Shown: positions 44,240-54,708, numbered from the stretch's first letter. The stretch is 64,000 nt of DNA from Pedobacter sp. MC2016-05 (GCF_026239735.1 NZ_JAPIVT010000022.1:1-64000); one strand, 5' to 3'. A program made the numbers and translations. The notes: a model not told the origin generated them from the sequence alone.

Positions 44240-46108
44240 ATGAAAGGTAAACCAACCGTTTTGAAATTCGGATTGCTGCTGCTGCTGACCGTTTCATCAT
44301 TGTATGTTTCTGCCCAACGCCAAATGGAAAACCTGGGGAGAGGTGTGGTTGCCGTTCGCCAGGGTGCTGATTCTGTATTTATCAGCTGGAGGATTTTAGG
44401 AACTGAACCTGATGACATCACTTTTAATCTTTATCGCAAAACAGCCAATACAACAGCTAAAAAGCTTAACCAAACTCCGCTATCTAAAGGAACAAATTTT
44501 GTTGATGTTGGCATAAATCCTGATTTGGATAATAGCTATTTTGTGAAAGCAATAGTTAAAAATCAGGAGCAAGAAGCGAGTAAACCATTTTTATTGAAGG
44601 CTAAAAGTGCTGCAAATCAATACCTGACTATTCCATTGAAGACTCCAGCCGGATACACGCCTAATGATGCGTCGGTAGGTGATCTTGATGGAGACGGAGA
44701 ATATGATATTGTTTTGCACCAAACGGGTCGAAGTCGTGATAATTCATCAAATGGAATAACTGATCCACCAATTTTTCAGGCTTACAAAGTTGATGGCACA
44801 TTTTTGTGGGAAATTAACTTAGGCAAAAACATCAGAGAAGGTGCTCATTATACGCAGTTTATGGTTTACGATTTAGATGGGGATGGAATTTCCGAATTCG
44901 CCTGTAAAACTGCTGATGGTACTATTGATGGTAAAGGAAAGGTAATAGGGGAGTCAACAAAAGATTATCGTAATCGCAATGGACGGATTTTAGAGGGACC
45001 GGAATTTTTTACCATTTTTAGCGGCAAAACGGGTGAAGCTTTGGCGACTACAGATTACATTCCTTCTAGAGGCGATATTAGCGCTTGGGGTGGAAAAGGT
45101 GGTAACGGCAAAAATGATGATTCCGGAAATCGTGTTGATCGTTTTACAGCATGTATCGCCTACCTTGATGGCATCCACCCGAGTGTTGTGATGGCCAGAG
45201 GATATTATGGTAGAACTGTTTTAGCAGCCTGGGATTGGCAAGACGGCAAACTTACCTCCCGATGGGTTTTTGACTCAAAGGATGGAAGAAATCCCTTTTC
45301 AGGAATGGGAAACCATAATTTAAGCGTAGCCGATGTGGATGGTGATGGAAAAGATGAGATCATTTTCGGATCAATGTGTGTGGACGATAATGGAAAAGGT
45401 TTATACACAACTGGTTTGCGTCATGGTGATGCTTTGCATGTTTCCGATCTCGATCCGGAAAGACCCGGACTCGAGGTCTTTGGTGTCCACGAGATTGAAG
45501 AAGGAACAAAAGGACCGGGAGTGGCAGTTTATGATGCAAAAACTGGCGAAATATTATGGTATGGATCTGAAGATGAAGATGTGGGTAGAGGCGTTGCAGA
45601 TAACATAGATAATACCCGAGTGGGTGCACAAATGTGGTGGTCGGGTTCAAATGGTTTATTTGATATTAAAGGCAATAGAATTGGAGCACAGCCGCGATCT
45701 ACCAATTTTTTGATTTACTGGGATGGAGATCTCTCGCGGGAACTTTTAGATGGCAATCATATCGATAAATACAATGGTGGAAGACTTTTGACCGCTGATG
45801 GTGCTATTGCGAACAACTGGACGAAGTCTACGCCAACATTAAGTGCAGATCTTTTTGGCGATTGGCGTGAAGAGCTCATTCTTCGATCGTATGACAATCA
45901 AAGTCTCCGAATTTACACCACCACTATTCCAACGGAGCATAGAAATTACACCTTAATGCATGATCCCCAATACCGCCTTAGCATTGCCTGGCAAAATGTT
46001 GGCTACAACCAGCCGCCGCATACTGGTTTTTATTTCGGACATGGGATGAAAAAGGCACCCAAACCAAATATTATATTTGTTAAGCCTGCACTTAAAAACC
46101 TAAAATGA
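44240..46108 (+). CDS. Secreted PL11 rhamnogalacturonan lyase
   Basis: A 622-residue exported enzyme from the ATG at 44240, which gives a clean signal (FGLLLLLTVSSLYVSAQ); upstream in-frame codons overlap the MG2 gene and are rejected. The PL11 eight-bladed propeller is shown by calcium-loop repeats GDLDGDGEYDIV, YDLDGDGISEFACK and ADVDGDGKDEIIFG, and by GLRHGDALHVSDLDP. It cleaves the RG-I backbone by beta-elimination, leaving unsaturated galacturonyl ends for the GH105 enzyme. It lies in the GH95-MG2-PL11-CE12-CE12 operon. Confidence 0.94.
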   Translation: MKGKPTVLKFGLLLLLTVSSLYVSAQRQMENLGRGVVAVRQGADSVFISWRILGTEPDDITFNLYRKTANTTAKKLNQTPLSKGTNFVDVGINPDLDNSYFVKAIVKNQEQEASKPFLLKAKSAANQYLTIPLKTPAGYTPNDASVGDLDGDGEYDIVLHQTGRSRDNSSNGITDPPIFQAYKVDGTFLWEINLGKNIREGAHYTQFMVYDLDGDGISEFACKTADGTIDGKGKVIGESTKDYRNRNGRILEGPEFFTIFSGKTGEALATTDYIPSRGDISAWGGKGGNGKNDDSGNRVDRFTACIAYLDGIHPSVVMARGYYGRTVLAAWDWQDGKLTSRWVFDSKDGRNPFSGMGNHNLSVADVDGDGKDEIIFGSMCVDDNGKGLYTTGLRHGDALHVSDLDPERPGLEVFGVHEIEEGTKGPGVAVYDAKTGEILWYGSEDEDVGRGVADNIDNTRVGAQMWWSGSNGLFDIKGNRIGAQPRSTNFLIYWDGDLSRELLDGNHIDKYNGGRLLTADGAIANNWTKSTPTLSADLFGDWREELILRSYDNQSLRIYTTTIPTEHRNYTLMHDPQYRLSIAWQNVGYNQPPHTGFYFGHGMKKAPKPNIIFVKPALKNLK

Positions 46109-46179
46109 TTGGAATCAACGTTCAAAATAAAAGGCTCGATTCAGTCTAATATTTCAAAATTTTGAAAAAATATAAACTC

Positions 46180-46947
46180 ATGAAATCAACATCAATAAAA
46201 TTATTTGTATTTGCAGCGATACTCATCATTGCTTCAGCATTTGTTAAACCCGAAAAGCCAGCACTTCATACCATTGGCGATTCAACAGTGCGTAACTCAA
46301 ACAAAGAAACCTGGGGTTGGGGAACACCGATTGCCGCACTTTTTGATACCACCAAAATTCATGTGGAGAATAATGCCATGGCGGGCAGAAGTACCAGAAC
46401 TTTTCTTTCAGAAGGAAGATGGGCCAAAGTTTTGGAAACATTAAAGCCGGGGGATTTTGTAACGATGCAGTTTGGGCATAATGATGGTAGCGAACCCGAC
46501 ACCACAAAAGCAGGCAGAAGAGGTGTTTTGAAAGGGACTGGCGAAGAAACAAAAGTGCTAACCTGGCCTGATGGAAAAGTGGAAACTGTGCATACTTTTG
46601 GTTGGTATATCCGCAAATTCGTTCGCGAAACGAAGGCCAAAGGCGCCACGCCAATTGTGGTTTCTATGATTCCCAGAAATCAATTTAAAGATGGAAAAGT
46701 GCTCCGGGCTGATCAAAGCTTTGGAAAATGGGCCGCAGAAGTAGCACAGCAAGAGCAAGCTTTTTTTGTCGATCTCAACAAAATTACCGGCGATAAGTAC
46801 GACGCGATGGGACCTGAAAAAGTTAAATCATTTTTTCCCGGAGATCATACACATACCAATTTGGAAGGCGCTAAACTAAATGCACAATCGGTAGTAGAAG
46901 GAATAAAGAAATTGAATGGATGTAAACTGAAAAATTATTTATTGTAA
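46180..46947 (+). CDS. Exported CE12 rhamnogalacturonan acetylesterase
   Basis: A 255-residue single-domain SGNH hydrolase from the ATG at 46180; a TTG six codons upstream is less likely. The N-terminal hydrophobic segment (LFVFAAILIIASAF) acts as a signal or anchor. Motifs: HTIGDSTVRNS (catalytic Ser), MQFGHNDGS, and FPGDHTHTNLEGA (catalytic Asp-His). It should remove acetyl groups from RG-I galacturonic acids. The neighbour at 47003 is a paralogue that shares most motifs but is a lipoprotein, so the pair may act in different compartments or positions. Confidence 0.9.
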   Translation: MKSTSIKLFVFAAILIIASAFVKPEKPALHTIGDSTVRNSNKETWGWGTPIAALFDTTKIHVENNAMAGRSTRTFLSEGRWAKVLETLKPGDFVTMQFGHNDGSEPDTTKAGRRGVLKGTGEETKVLTWPDGKVETVHTFGWYIRKFVRETKAKGATPIVVSMIPRNQFKDGKVLRADQSFGKWAAEVAQQEQAFFVDLNKITGDKYDAMGPEKVKSFFPGDHTHTNLEGAKLNAQSVVEGIKKLNGCKLKNYLL

Positions 46948-47002
46948 AAATTAATCAGTCTAAAAATCTATACCATCTCGGTAGTTATAAATTAATATTC
47001 TT

Positions 47003-47797
47003 ATGAAATCAAAAAAAACATATCTAACCCTTATTTTAATGGGTGCTTTTATCGTCTTTTCTTCTTGCATGATATTGAAGCAAAAACAGAAACCTACACT
47101 ATTCCTCATTGGAGATTCTACCGTAAAAAACGGAAAGGGTAAAGGAGATGGTGCCTTATGGGGATGGGGAAGCTTCATCGAAAATTTTTTCGATACCGAA
47201 AAAATTAACATTGAAAACGATGCTTTGGGCGGAACAAGTAGCAGAACATTTCAAACCAATGGTTTATGGGATGCGGTATTAGCAAAGGTTAAAAAAGGTG
47301 ATTTTGTGATGATGCAGTTTGGACACAATGACAGCAGTCCGCTTGATGATACTGCTCGTGCCCGTGGTACTATAAAAGGTATTGGCATGGAAAGCAAAGA
47401 TACTTTCAACCCCATCAAAAAGAAACAGGAAACTGTTTATACCTATGGCTGGTATATGCGGAAGTTTATAAAAGATATCAAGGCTAAAGGCGCAACGCCA
47501 ATTATTTGCTCGTCGATTCCCAGAAATCCGGTAAAAGATGGTAAAGTAATTTTAGTTAATGATAGTTATGCTGGATGGGCGCAAGAAGTTGCAAAGGCTG
47601 AAAACGTAGATTTTATTCCCTTAAACCAATTGATTAAAGATAAGTATTCGGTTTCATCAGCAGATCAAATTAAAAGCTATTTCACTGAAAAGGACCATAC
47701 ACACACCAATGAAGATGGAGCAAAAGTGAATGCTGCACTAGTTGTGGAGGGCTTGAAATTATTGAAAAAAAATAAGCTACAAGCTTACTTGAAGTAG
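47003..47797 (+). CDS. CE12 rhamnogalacturonan acetylesterase, lipoprotein
   Basis: A 264-residue CE12 esterase with a lipobox (IVFSSC), so it is lipid-anchored in the envelope. Motifs: FLIGDSTVKNG (catalytic Ser), MMQFGHNDSS and KDHTHTNEDGAKVN (Asp-His). It is similar to the 46180 gene product over its length, which indicates a tandem duplication. It ends the GH95 operon. The 254-bp gap that follows holds a repeat fragment and the regulatory boxes of the next operon. Confidence 0.9.
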   Translation: MKSKKTYLTLILMGAFIVFSSCMILKQKQKPTLFLIGDSTVKNGKGKGDGALWGWGSFIENFFDTEKINIENDALGGTSSRTFQTNGLWDAVLAKVKKGDFVMMQFGHNDSSPLDDTARARGTIKGIGMESKDTFNPIKKKQETVYTYGWYMRKFIKDIKAKGATPIICSSIPRNPVKDGKVILVNDSYAGWAQEVAKAENVDFIPLNQLIKDKYSVSSADQIKSYFTEKDHTHTNEDGAKVNAALVVEGLKLLKKNKLQAYLK

Positions 47798-47823
47798 AGG
47801 GGATGGTTTTTATTTCTAATTGA

Positions 47824-47870
47824 TCGTCATTTCTAAGGCTGTTTTTCACAGCGGAGAGATCTCATTCCAG
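47824..47870. repeat. Partial CGTCATT repeat element
   Basis: CGTCATTTCTAAGGC ... GCGGAGAGATCTCATTCC resembles one half of the palindromic element at 18014-18112. The other arm is missing. Confidence 0.45.
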
Positions 47871-47954
47871 GTAAAACTCATTAATAAGTTCTCGAACAAT
47901 GTCAATCTTACAATGGATATTGTTCAAGATCACTATGAATAAAAAACTGGTTTA

Positions 47955-47971
47955 ACAGGACACTACAGGTT
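47955..47971 (+). promoter_or_regulatory. Tandem ACAGG boxes before the GH2-GH105-GH31 operon
   Basis: ACAGGACAC (47955) and ACAGGTTGC (47965) are direct repeats 10 bp apart. TATATTTAG follows 16 bp after the second box at 47981, the same spacing as before GH95, and TTAACCAAATATAT is at 48006. The start codon is at 48052. Confidence 0.6.
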
Positions 47972-48051
47972 GCCCATATTTATATTTAGTGCTATTATAG
48001 TGCCCTTAACCAAATATATAGAATGCTTTAGCATTCATTTCAGATAAAATT

Positions 48052-50958
48052 ATGCAGATAAAAATATTGTCGTTTGCAAAATGTGTAGCACTGGCTATAT
48101 GTTTTATAGCAGTTTTTTCTAGGAGTAGCTTCAGTCAAACCATTTCTGTTGCAGGGAAGTGGAGGTTTAAGATTGATGCTGGTGACGAAGGTGTCAAGGC
48201 GAAATGGTACAATACCAAATTGCCTGAAACCATCAACTTACCAGGTTCTATGGCAGAAAATTTAAAAGGCGACGACATTACGCTTAAAACAAAATGGACG
48301 GGGAGTATTTACGATAGTTCTTATTTTTATCACCCCCGTTTGGAAAAATATCGTAAACCTGGAAACCTTAAAATTCCTTTCTGGTTAACCCCTGCAAAAC
48401 ATTATACAGGTGCCGCATGGTATCAGAAAGATGTTGAAATTCCGGCAAACTGGAAAGGGCAGCGGGTGGTTTTATCTCTGGAATATCCCCACTCAGAAAC
48501 ACATGTTTGGATTGATGATATGGAAATTGGCACGCAATACACCTTTGTGGTGGCACAAAATTTTGAGTTGCCAGCAAATTTAAAACCAGGAAAACACACC
48601 ATTACACTGTTGATTGACAATCGGATTAAAGCCATCAATGTCGGTCAGGATTCTCACAGTTTAACCGACCATACACAGGGAAACTGGAATGGTGTAGTGG
48701 GCACGATGTTTTTGCGGGCAGGTTCTCCTGTATATTTTGAAGATGTTCAGATTTATCCAGACTTAAAGAAAAAATCAGCAAAAGTAAAAATTGAACTAAA
48801 GGCAGGGTCCAACATCTCTTCCAACGGGAAGATTACCTTATCTGCAAAAAGTTTTAATACCAAAAATATTATCAGTGTAAAGCCGGTAACGGCTCCTTAC
48901 CAGATTAAAAATGGAGTTGGTACTTTAGAAATCGAATTGCCAATGGGCGATAATATTGCCACTTGGGATGAATTTGATCCCGCCTTATATCGATTAACAG
49001 CTTCTCTAATTGCCAATGATGGTAAAAAAGACACTAAAAATGTTCAGTTTGGCATGCGTGAGTTTAAGGCTGTCGGCAGAAGTTTTGAAATTAATGGCCG
49101 CCCGGTATTTTTACGCGGAACAGCTAACAATTGTGAATTTCCATTAACTGGTTATCCATCTATGGATGTTGCTGCGTGGGAGCGAATTTTCAAAATATCA
49201 AAAGCACATGGATTAAACCACATGCGTTTTCACTCCTGGTGCCCGCCTGAAGCGGCTTTTATTGCTGCAGATTTAGCTGGATTTTATTTACAACCTGAAG
49301 GGCCAAGTTGGGCCAACCATGGTACATCAATAGGAGAAGGGAAACCAATTGACCAATTCATTTACGATGAAACGAATCGGATGGCGAAAAACTACGGCAA
49401 CTACGCTTCGTTTTGTATGATGGCCTATGGCAATGAACCTCGAGGCAGACAGGTAGAATATCTAACAAAATTTAATAATTATTGGAAAGCAAAAGATTCG
49501 AGAAGATTATACACAGGAGCATCAGTAGGGGGCAGTTGGCCGGTAATTCCAAATAATGAGTACATGGTTCGTGCTGGTGCCCGCGGATTAGATTGGGGTA
49601 AAAAACCGGAGAGCATCTCTACCTATGCCAAGCAAATTGAACAATTCACTGTTCCTTTTGTAGCCCACGAAATGGGGCAATATTGTGCATTTCCAAATTT
49701 TGAGGAGATGAAAAAATATACCGGTGTTTACAAGCCGAAAAACTTCGAGATGTTTCAAGAAGATTTAGCCGATCATGATATGGCCGATCAGGCAAAAGAT
49801 TTTTTAATGGCTTCGGGAAAATTACAAGCTCTTTGTTATAAAAATGAAATCGAGAAAGCTTTAAGAACACCAAATTACAATGGTTATCAATTACTTTCTT
49901 TAAATGATTATCCTGGCCAGGGAACAGCTTTGGTTGGTGTTTTGGATGCCTTTTGGGATGAAAAAGGATACATCACCGCTAAAGAATTTAGGCGTTTTTC
50001 GAACAGCACCGTTCCATTGCTTAACGTTCCCAAATTTGTTTACACCAACAACGAAACTCTAACTGCAGCTGTTCAAGTTGCGCACTTTGGCAAAGCGCCG
50101 TTAAAAGATGCGAAAGTTTTATGGACAATAAAAGAAGCTTCGGGAGCAACATTGGCTCAGGGCGCTTTTAGCCCACAAACATTACCTGTTGCAAATGGAA
50201 CTGTAATTGGAGATATCAAATTCGATTTGAATACTATTCAAAAAGCCACCAGGTTAAATGTAGAGGTAAGCATTGAAGGTACCGAATTTGCCAACGATTG
50301 GAGTTTTTGGGTTTATCCGGCAGAACTTCCAAAATTTAAAACCAGTTTTTATTATACTGGCAAATTGGATGATCAGGCAAAAAAAGTATTGGATGAAGGC
50401 GGAAATGTGTTCTTAAACGCAGCAGGCAAAGTAATTAAGGGCAAGGAGGTAGTTCAAACATTTTTGCCTGTTTTCTGGAATACATCTTGGTTTAAAATGC
50501 GTCCGCCGCATACATTAGGGATTCTTTGCGATCCGGCAAATCCGGCCTTCGAAAACTTCCCAACTGAAAGCCACAGCAATATGCAATGGTGGGAAATTGT
50601 AAATAAAGCGCAGGTAATGAATTTGGAAGATTTTCCTAAAGGATTTAAGCCGATCGTTCAACCCATCGATACCTGGTTTTTAAATCGTAAACTGGCTTTA
50701 GTTTTAGAGGCAAAAGTGGGTAAAGGCAAATTGATTATCTCCAGTGCTAATCTAAGTCCCGATTTAAAAGATTCGCCAGCGGCACAACAACTTTATTTTA
50801 GCTTGCAACGATACATGATGTCTGACAACTTTAAACCGAAGTATGAGGTCGCCTATAATACCGTAAAAGATATTTTCGAAAGTCCATCTAAAATTCAGTT
50901 CGATACTTTTACAAAAGATAGTCCCGATGAGTTAAAGCCTAAACCAAATTCAAATTAG
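48052..50958 (+). CDS. Secreted GH2-family hydrolase, specificity unclear
   Basis: A 968-residue exported enzyme (signal to about residue 28, ending SFSQ). It has the GH2 layout: a sugar-binding jelly roll (about 30-220), an immunoglobulin-like domain, a TIM barrel and a long C-terminal region (about 680-968) with further beta domains. Likely catalytic residues are Glu in AYGNEPRG (acid/base) and Glu in AHEMGQYCAF (nucleophile). It is only distantly similar to the other GH2 protein in the window. Family members include beta-galactosidases, beta-glucuronidases and others; context favours a sugar on RG-I side chains. It opens the operon with GH105 and GH31. Confidence 0.85.
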   Translation: MQIKILSFAKCVALAICFIAVFSRSSFSQTISVAGKWRFKIDAGDEGVKAKWYNTKLPETINLPGSMAENLKGDDITLKTKWTGSIYDSSYFYHPRLEKYRKPGNLKIPFWLTPAKHYTGAAWYQKDVEIPANWKGQRVVLSLEYPHSETHVWIDDMEIGTQYTFVVAQNFELPANLKPGKHTITLLIDNRIKAINVGQDSHSLTDHTQGNWNGVVGTMFLRAGSPVYFEDVQIYPDLKKKSAKVKIELKAGSNISSNGKITLSAKSFNTKNIISVKPVTAPYQIKNGVGTLEIELPMGDNIATWDEFDPALYRLTASLIANDGKKDTKNVQFGMREFKAVGRSFEINGRPVFLRGTANNCEFPLTGYPSMDVAAWERIFKISKAHGLNHMRFHSWCPPEAAFIAADLAGFYLQPEGPSWANHGTSIGEGKPIDQFIYDETNRMAKNYGNYASFCMMAYGNEPRGRQVEYLTKFNNYWKAKDSRRLYTGASVGGSWPVIPNNEYMVRAGARGLDWGKKPESISTYAKQIEQFTVPFVAHEMGQYCAFPNFEEMKKYTGVYKPKNFEMFQEDLADHDMADQAKDFLMASGKLQALCYKNEIEKALRTPNYNGYQLLSLNDYPGQGTALVGVLDAFWDEKGYITAKEFRRFSNSTVPLLNVPKFVYTNNETLTAAVQVAHFGKAPLKDAKVLWTIKEASGATLAQGAFSPQTLPVANGTVIGDIKFDLNTIQKATRLNVEVSIEGTEFANDWSFWVYPAELPKFKTSFYYTGKLDDQAKKVLDEGGNVFLNAAGKVIKGKEVVQTFLPVFWNTSWFKMRPPHTLGILCDPANPAFENFPTESHSNMQWWEIVNKAQVMNLEDFPKGFKPIVQPIDTWFLNRKLALVLEAKVGKGKLIISSANLSPDLKDSPAAQQLYFSLQRYMMSDNFKPKYEVAYNTVKDIFESPSKIQFDTFTKDSPDELKPKPNSN

Positions 50959-51058
50959 AAAACAATTGTCGTAGAGGCGAGCGAGGCGATCTGAAAGCAC
51001 AAGCGTTGCAAAAGATTGTTTCTGCTTTAAACCTTATGATAACCATAAATTAATAATA

Positions 51059-52186
51059 ATGAAGAAATTCACATTCCTTTTCTCCCTCATCATTGGCTTG
51101 TCAGCGCAGCTACTTTTTGCGCAGAAAATTCCAAATAAAAAAGCGGTTTTAAGCGCCATGCAATTAACCAATACCTATTTCATGAACAAATGGCCCGATG
51201 CTGGCAAGTCCATCATCACCAATAAAGAAAGGCCAAGTAACCTTTGGACCCGGGCAGTTTATTATGAAGGATTAATGGCTTTGTATGAAGTTAATCGTGA
51301 ACAGAAATATTATGACTACGCCGTTCAATGGGGCGAAAAGAACCATTGGGGATTAAGAGATGGTGTGAAAACACGAGATGCAGACAATCATGCTTGTGGC
51401 CAGACCTACATTGATCTTTATAATATCGATAAAAAACCAGAGCGTATCAAAGATATTAAAGCCTCAATTGATATGATGGTTAAATCTGGTAAGGTAGACG
51501 ATTGGACCTGGATTGATGCTTTGCAAATGGGAATGCCTGTTTTTGCGAAGTTGGGTAACTTATACAACGATAACAGCTATTATGATTACATGTATAAAAT
51601 GTATTTACACAGCAAAAATGTGCAGGGTGGCGGTTTATACAATGCAAAGGATGGCCTTTGGTGGCGAGATAAGGATTTCGTTCCGCCTTATAAAGAGCCA
51701 AATGGCGAAGATTGTTATTGGTCGCGAGGAAATGGATGGGTAGTTGCAGCACTGGTTAGGGTATTGGATATTATGCCAAAAAATGCCGCTGGTTATGATG
51801 AATATTTGAAAACCTACCATGAAATGATCAAAGCTTTGGTTCCATTACAACGCACAGACGGATTTTGGAATGTAAGTTTACATGATCCGAATCACTTTGG
51901 AGGTAAAGAAACTTCAGGAACCGCCTTATTTGTTTACGGAATGGCCTGGGGCGTTAACAAAGGTATCTTAGATAAGAAAACTTATTTGCCAATTATCAAT
52001 AAAGCATGGAATGGTATGGCAAAATACGCTGTTCAAAAAAATGGCTTCCTTGGGTATACGCAGGGTACAGGTAAAGAGCCGAAAGATGGACAACCGGTAA
52101 CCTATACCAGCAAGCCAGATTTTGAGGATTATGGATTGGGCTGCTTTTTATTGGCCGGTACCGAGATTTATAAATTGAAGAAATAG
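51059..52186 (+). CDS. Exported GH105 unsaturated rhamnogalacturonyl hydrolase
   Basis: A 375-residue enzyme with a signal peptide (LFSLIIGLSAQLLFAQ). The (alpha/alpha)6 barrel of GH105 is shown by SNLWTRAVYYEGLMALYE, WTWIDALQMGMPVFAKLG, which carries the likely catalytic Asp153, and RGNGWVVAALVRVLDIMP. It removes the unsaturated galacturonyl residue left by the PL11 lyase. Being exported, it works in the periplasm or outside, unlike the cytoplasmic bacillary relatives. It lies 100 bp after the GH2 gene and 21 bp before GH31. Confidence 0.92.
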   Translation: MKKFTFLFSLIIGLSAQLLFAQKIPNKKAVLSAMQLTNTYFMNKWPDAGKSIITNKERPSNLWTRAVYYEGLMALYEVNREQKYYDYAVQWGEKNHWGLRDGVKTRDADNHACGQTYIDLYNIDKKPERIKDIKASIDMMVKSGKVDDWTWIDALQMGMPVFAKLGNLYNDNSYYDYMYKMYLHSKNVQGGGLYNAKDGLWWRDKDFVPPYKEPNGEDCYWSRGNGWVVAALVRVLDIMPKNAAGYDEYLKTYHEMIKALVPLQRTDGFWNVSLHDPNHFGGKETSGTALFVYGMAWGVNKGILDKKTYLPIINKAWNGMAKYAVQKNGFLGYTQGTGKEPKDGQPVTYTSKPDFEDYGLGCFLLAGTEIYKLKK

Positions 52187-52207
52187 CAATACTCCATCAC
52201 AAATACT

Positions 52208-54655
52208 ATGTTGAAAAAATATCTGGCTTTTGCTCTTCTTTTGTTCTCGTTTACAGCTTCCTCTCAAACCATTGGAAACTATAAATCAGGTTTTAAAAAA
52301 GACGGCAACACAATTTCATTTCTAACTACAAACGGCGAGGTTAAGCTTGATTTTTGTACCCCGGAAATGTTCCGAATCAGATCAAGCTGGAACGGAAAAT
52401 ACGAGGTAAATGAAAATTTGATGGTCATTAAATATAGCTGGCCGAATGTTACTGCTAAAGTGGAGGAAAAGAAAGATCAGTTTACAATCTCGACAGCCAA
52501 AGTTTTAATTAAAATTTATAAAACTCCATTTAAAATCGATGTTTTTGATTTAAAAGGAAAACTTTTGAGCGCTGAAAATAATGGGGCAATTGCTAAAGCT
52601 GCTACAAAAGTTGGCGTAACTAAAAAGCTTCAGGCCGATGAGCATTTTTTCGGCTTTGGTGAAAGGATGGATTTTATGGACCGTCGGTTTAAAAAAGTTA
52701 CTTTAAATGTTGGTCGTGGTAAAGGTTTGCCCCATGCCATTGGCGCCTATAATATTTTGGAGGCAAATTACTGTCCGGTGCCGTTTTTCATGAGCACAAA
52801 AGGTTATGGCATTTTCTTCCACAATTCTTTTGCCACAGAGTGGGATATGGGCGCATCAAACAAAGATCAGTACAGTTTTAAGGCTGCTGATGGAGAACTG
52901 GATTACTATTTTATTTACGGACCAACATTTCCTGAAATATTAAATTCTTATACTTCCATTACTGGTAAATCGCCTATGTTACCACAATTTGCCCTTGGTT
53001 TACATGCAGGAACATATAGCGGAGGAACCTGGGGACATGAGGATAAAACTTCAGACCAATACGTTGTTGAATTGGCGAGAAAATATAGAGAGCTGGGCAT
53101 TCCGGTTGATTTGCTTTGGCTAGATTCTACCTGGAGGTTGTTTGGCGAAAAGGGAGGGAAAGGTGCAACCTCTTTCGAATGGCGGGAAACCTTCAAAAAT
53201 CCAAAGGGAATGTTTGACAGTATTTATGCCATGAACTACAAAATGGTAGGATTACATCTTCGTCCGCGGTTTGATAATGCGAAGAAATTAAATCTATTAG
53301 ATCAAGCACAGGAGAAAGGCTTTACCTATCCAGAAAATGGAAAACCAGGAGAATTCGTTAACTTTTTCGATGAAAAGTCAACCCAATGGTGGTGGGATAA
53401 CGGGGTGATGCGGGTAGCGAAATTAGGTGCGAAATTTCTTAAAACCGATGAAGGAAGTGCTTTTGGTGCACTGGCAAATGAGAGTGAAAAAGTTGGGCCA
53501 ACAGGTAAAGAAGCAGAACGATTACATAATTTATTTCCCGTGGCCTATGCCAAAGCACCTTTTCTGGAATTTGAAAAGCTAAATGGTTTTCGTGGATTGA
53601 ATCAAACTCGTGAGGGTTATTCAGGTATCCAACGTTATCCTTATATTTTTGCCGGCGATTGGCCTAGTGAATGGCAGTATTTTGCACCCGTAATAAAGGC
53701 AGGTTTAAATGTTGGCCTTTCAGGTGTGGGTTCATGGGCACATTGTATGGGCGGTTTCGAACATCAGGCCGATCCTGAACTATACATCCGTTGGGTTCAG
53801 TTTGGGATATTTAGTCCTATTGCACTTGTTTTTGGGATGGACCATCCCGGCTATAAAGAGCCTTGGAATTATGGTGAGCAGGCTTTGCAGAATTTTAAAA
53901 AATATGATCTGCTACGCTACCGTTTGTTTCCATATTTATACAGCAGCATGCATCAACAATATGCAACAGGCTTGCCAATGATGCGGGCTTTGGTTTTGAA
54001 CCATCAGGATGATGAAAATGTTTACGAAATTGGCGATCAATATATGTTTGGCGACAACTTTATGGTTGCCCCGGTAACTACTAAAGGTGCGATTACGCGG
54101 TCTATTTACTTACCAGAAGGCACCTGGTTTAATTATTACAGCGGAGAAAAGTTTGCCGGCAAAAGTTACCATCATGTAGTGGCTCCATTAGATACAATCC
54201 CACTTTTTGTAAAGGCTGGAAGCATTATTCCCATGCAACCAGAAATGACTTACGCTGGAGAAAAACCTGTTGATGTAATCACATTGGATGTTTTTCCTTA
54301 CGCAGATTCAAAATATGATCTTTACGAAGATGATAACCTCACTTCAAAGTATAAAACAGGAAACTTCTCGATTACTAAAATTACCTCGTCGTTAAAAGAT
54401 AGCCAATTGACATTAAACATTGCAAAACCTTCTGGGGCATTTAAGCCCAGTAATCACCGCTATTTAGCAAAGATTCGTTGGAATGGTAGAACAACTCCAA
54501 AATCAATTTCCGAAAATGGGAATATGGTGGAAAACCTGAAATCTGTCGATTCGTTGGATAAAGCTGCTGGTTGGTACTATGATGCTAAAGTAAATGTGAT
54601 TTGGATAAAATCGGCTGGCAATAATGACAGGGATATTAGTTTGAAAGTAAATTAA
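52208..54655 (+). CDS. Secreted GH31 alpha-glycosidase
   Basis: An 815-residue exported enzyme (signal ending ASSQ). The GH31 barrel is clear: nucleophile Asp414 in FLKTDEGS and acid/base Asp484 in FAGDWPSEW, 70 residues apart as usual, with a lead-in strand VDLLWLDSTWR and the late HPGYKEPWNYGEQAL, RYRLFPYLYS. An N-terminal beta domain and a C-terminal beta sandwich frame the barrel. GH31 includes alpha-glucosidases, alpha-xylosidases and alpha-galactosidases; the sequence alone does not decide, but an alpha-galactosidase or alpha-xylosidase suits a pectin locus. Confidence 0.9.
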   Translation: MLKKYLAFALLLFSFTASSQTIGNYKSGFKKDGNTISFLTTNGEVKLDFCTPEMFRIRSSWNGKYEVNENLMVIKYSWPNVTAKVEEKKDQFTISTAKVLIKIYKTPFKIDVFDLKGKLLSAENNGAIAKAATKVGVTKKLQADEHFFGFGERMDFMDRRFKKVTLNVGRGKGLPHAIGAYNILEANYCPVPFFMSTKGYGIFFHNSFATEWDMGASNKDQYSFKAADGELDYYFIYGPTFPEILNSYTSITGKSPMLPQFALGLHAGTYSGGTWGHEDKTSDQYVVELARKYRELGIPVDLLWLDSTWRLFGEKGGKGATSFEWRETFKNPKGMFDSIYAMNYKMVGLHLRPRFDNAKKLNLLDQAQEKGFTYPENGKPGEFVNFFDEKSTQWWWDNGVMRVAKLGAKFLKTDEGSAFGALANESEKVGPTGKEAERLHNLFPVAYAKAPFLEFEKLNGFRGLNQTREGYSGIQRYPYIFAGDWPSEWQYFAPVIKAGLNVGLSGVGSWAHCMGGFEHQADPELYIRWVQFGIFSPIALVFGMDHPGYKEPWNYGEQALQNFKKYDLLRYRLFPYLYSSMHQQYATGLPMMRALVLNHQDDENVYEIGDQYMFGDNFMVAPVTTKGAITRSIYLPEGTWFNYYSGEKFAGKSYHHVVAPLDTIPLFVKAGSIIPMQPEMTYAGEKPVDVITLDVFPYADSKYDLYEDDNLTSKYKTGNFSITKITSSLKDSQLTLNIAKPSGAFKPSNHRYLAKIRWNGRTTPKSISENGNMVENLKSVDSLDKAAGWYYDAKVNVIWIKSAGNNDRDISLKVN

Positions 54656-54708
54656 CGTGGGGATGAAAGGTAAGGATGCTTCGTATCTACCATTGATGTT
54701 TTTATTTT

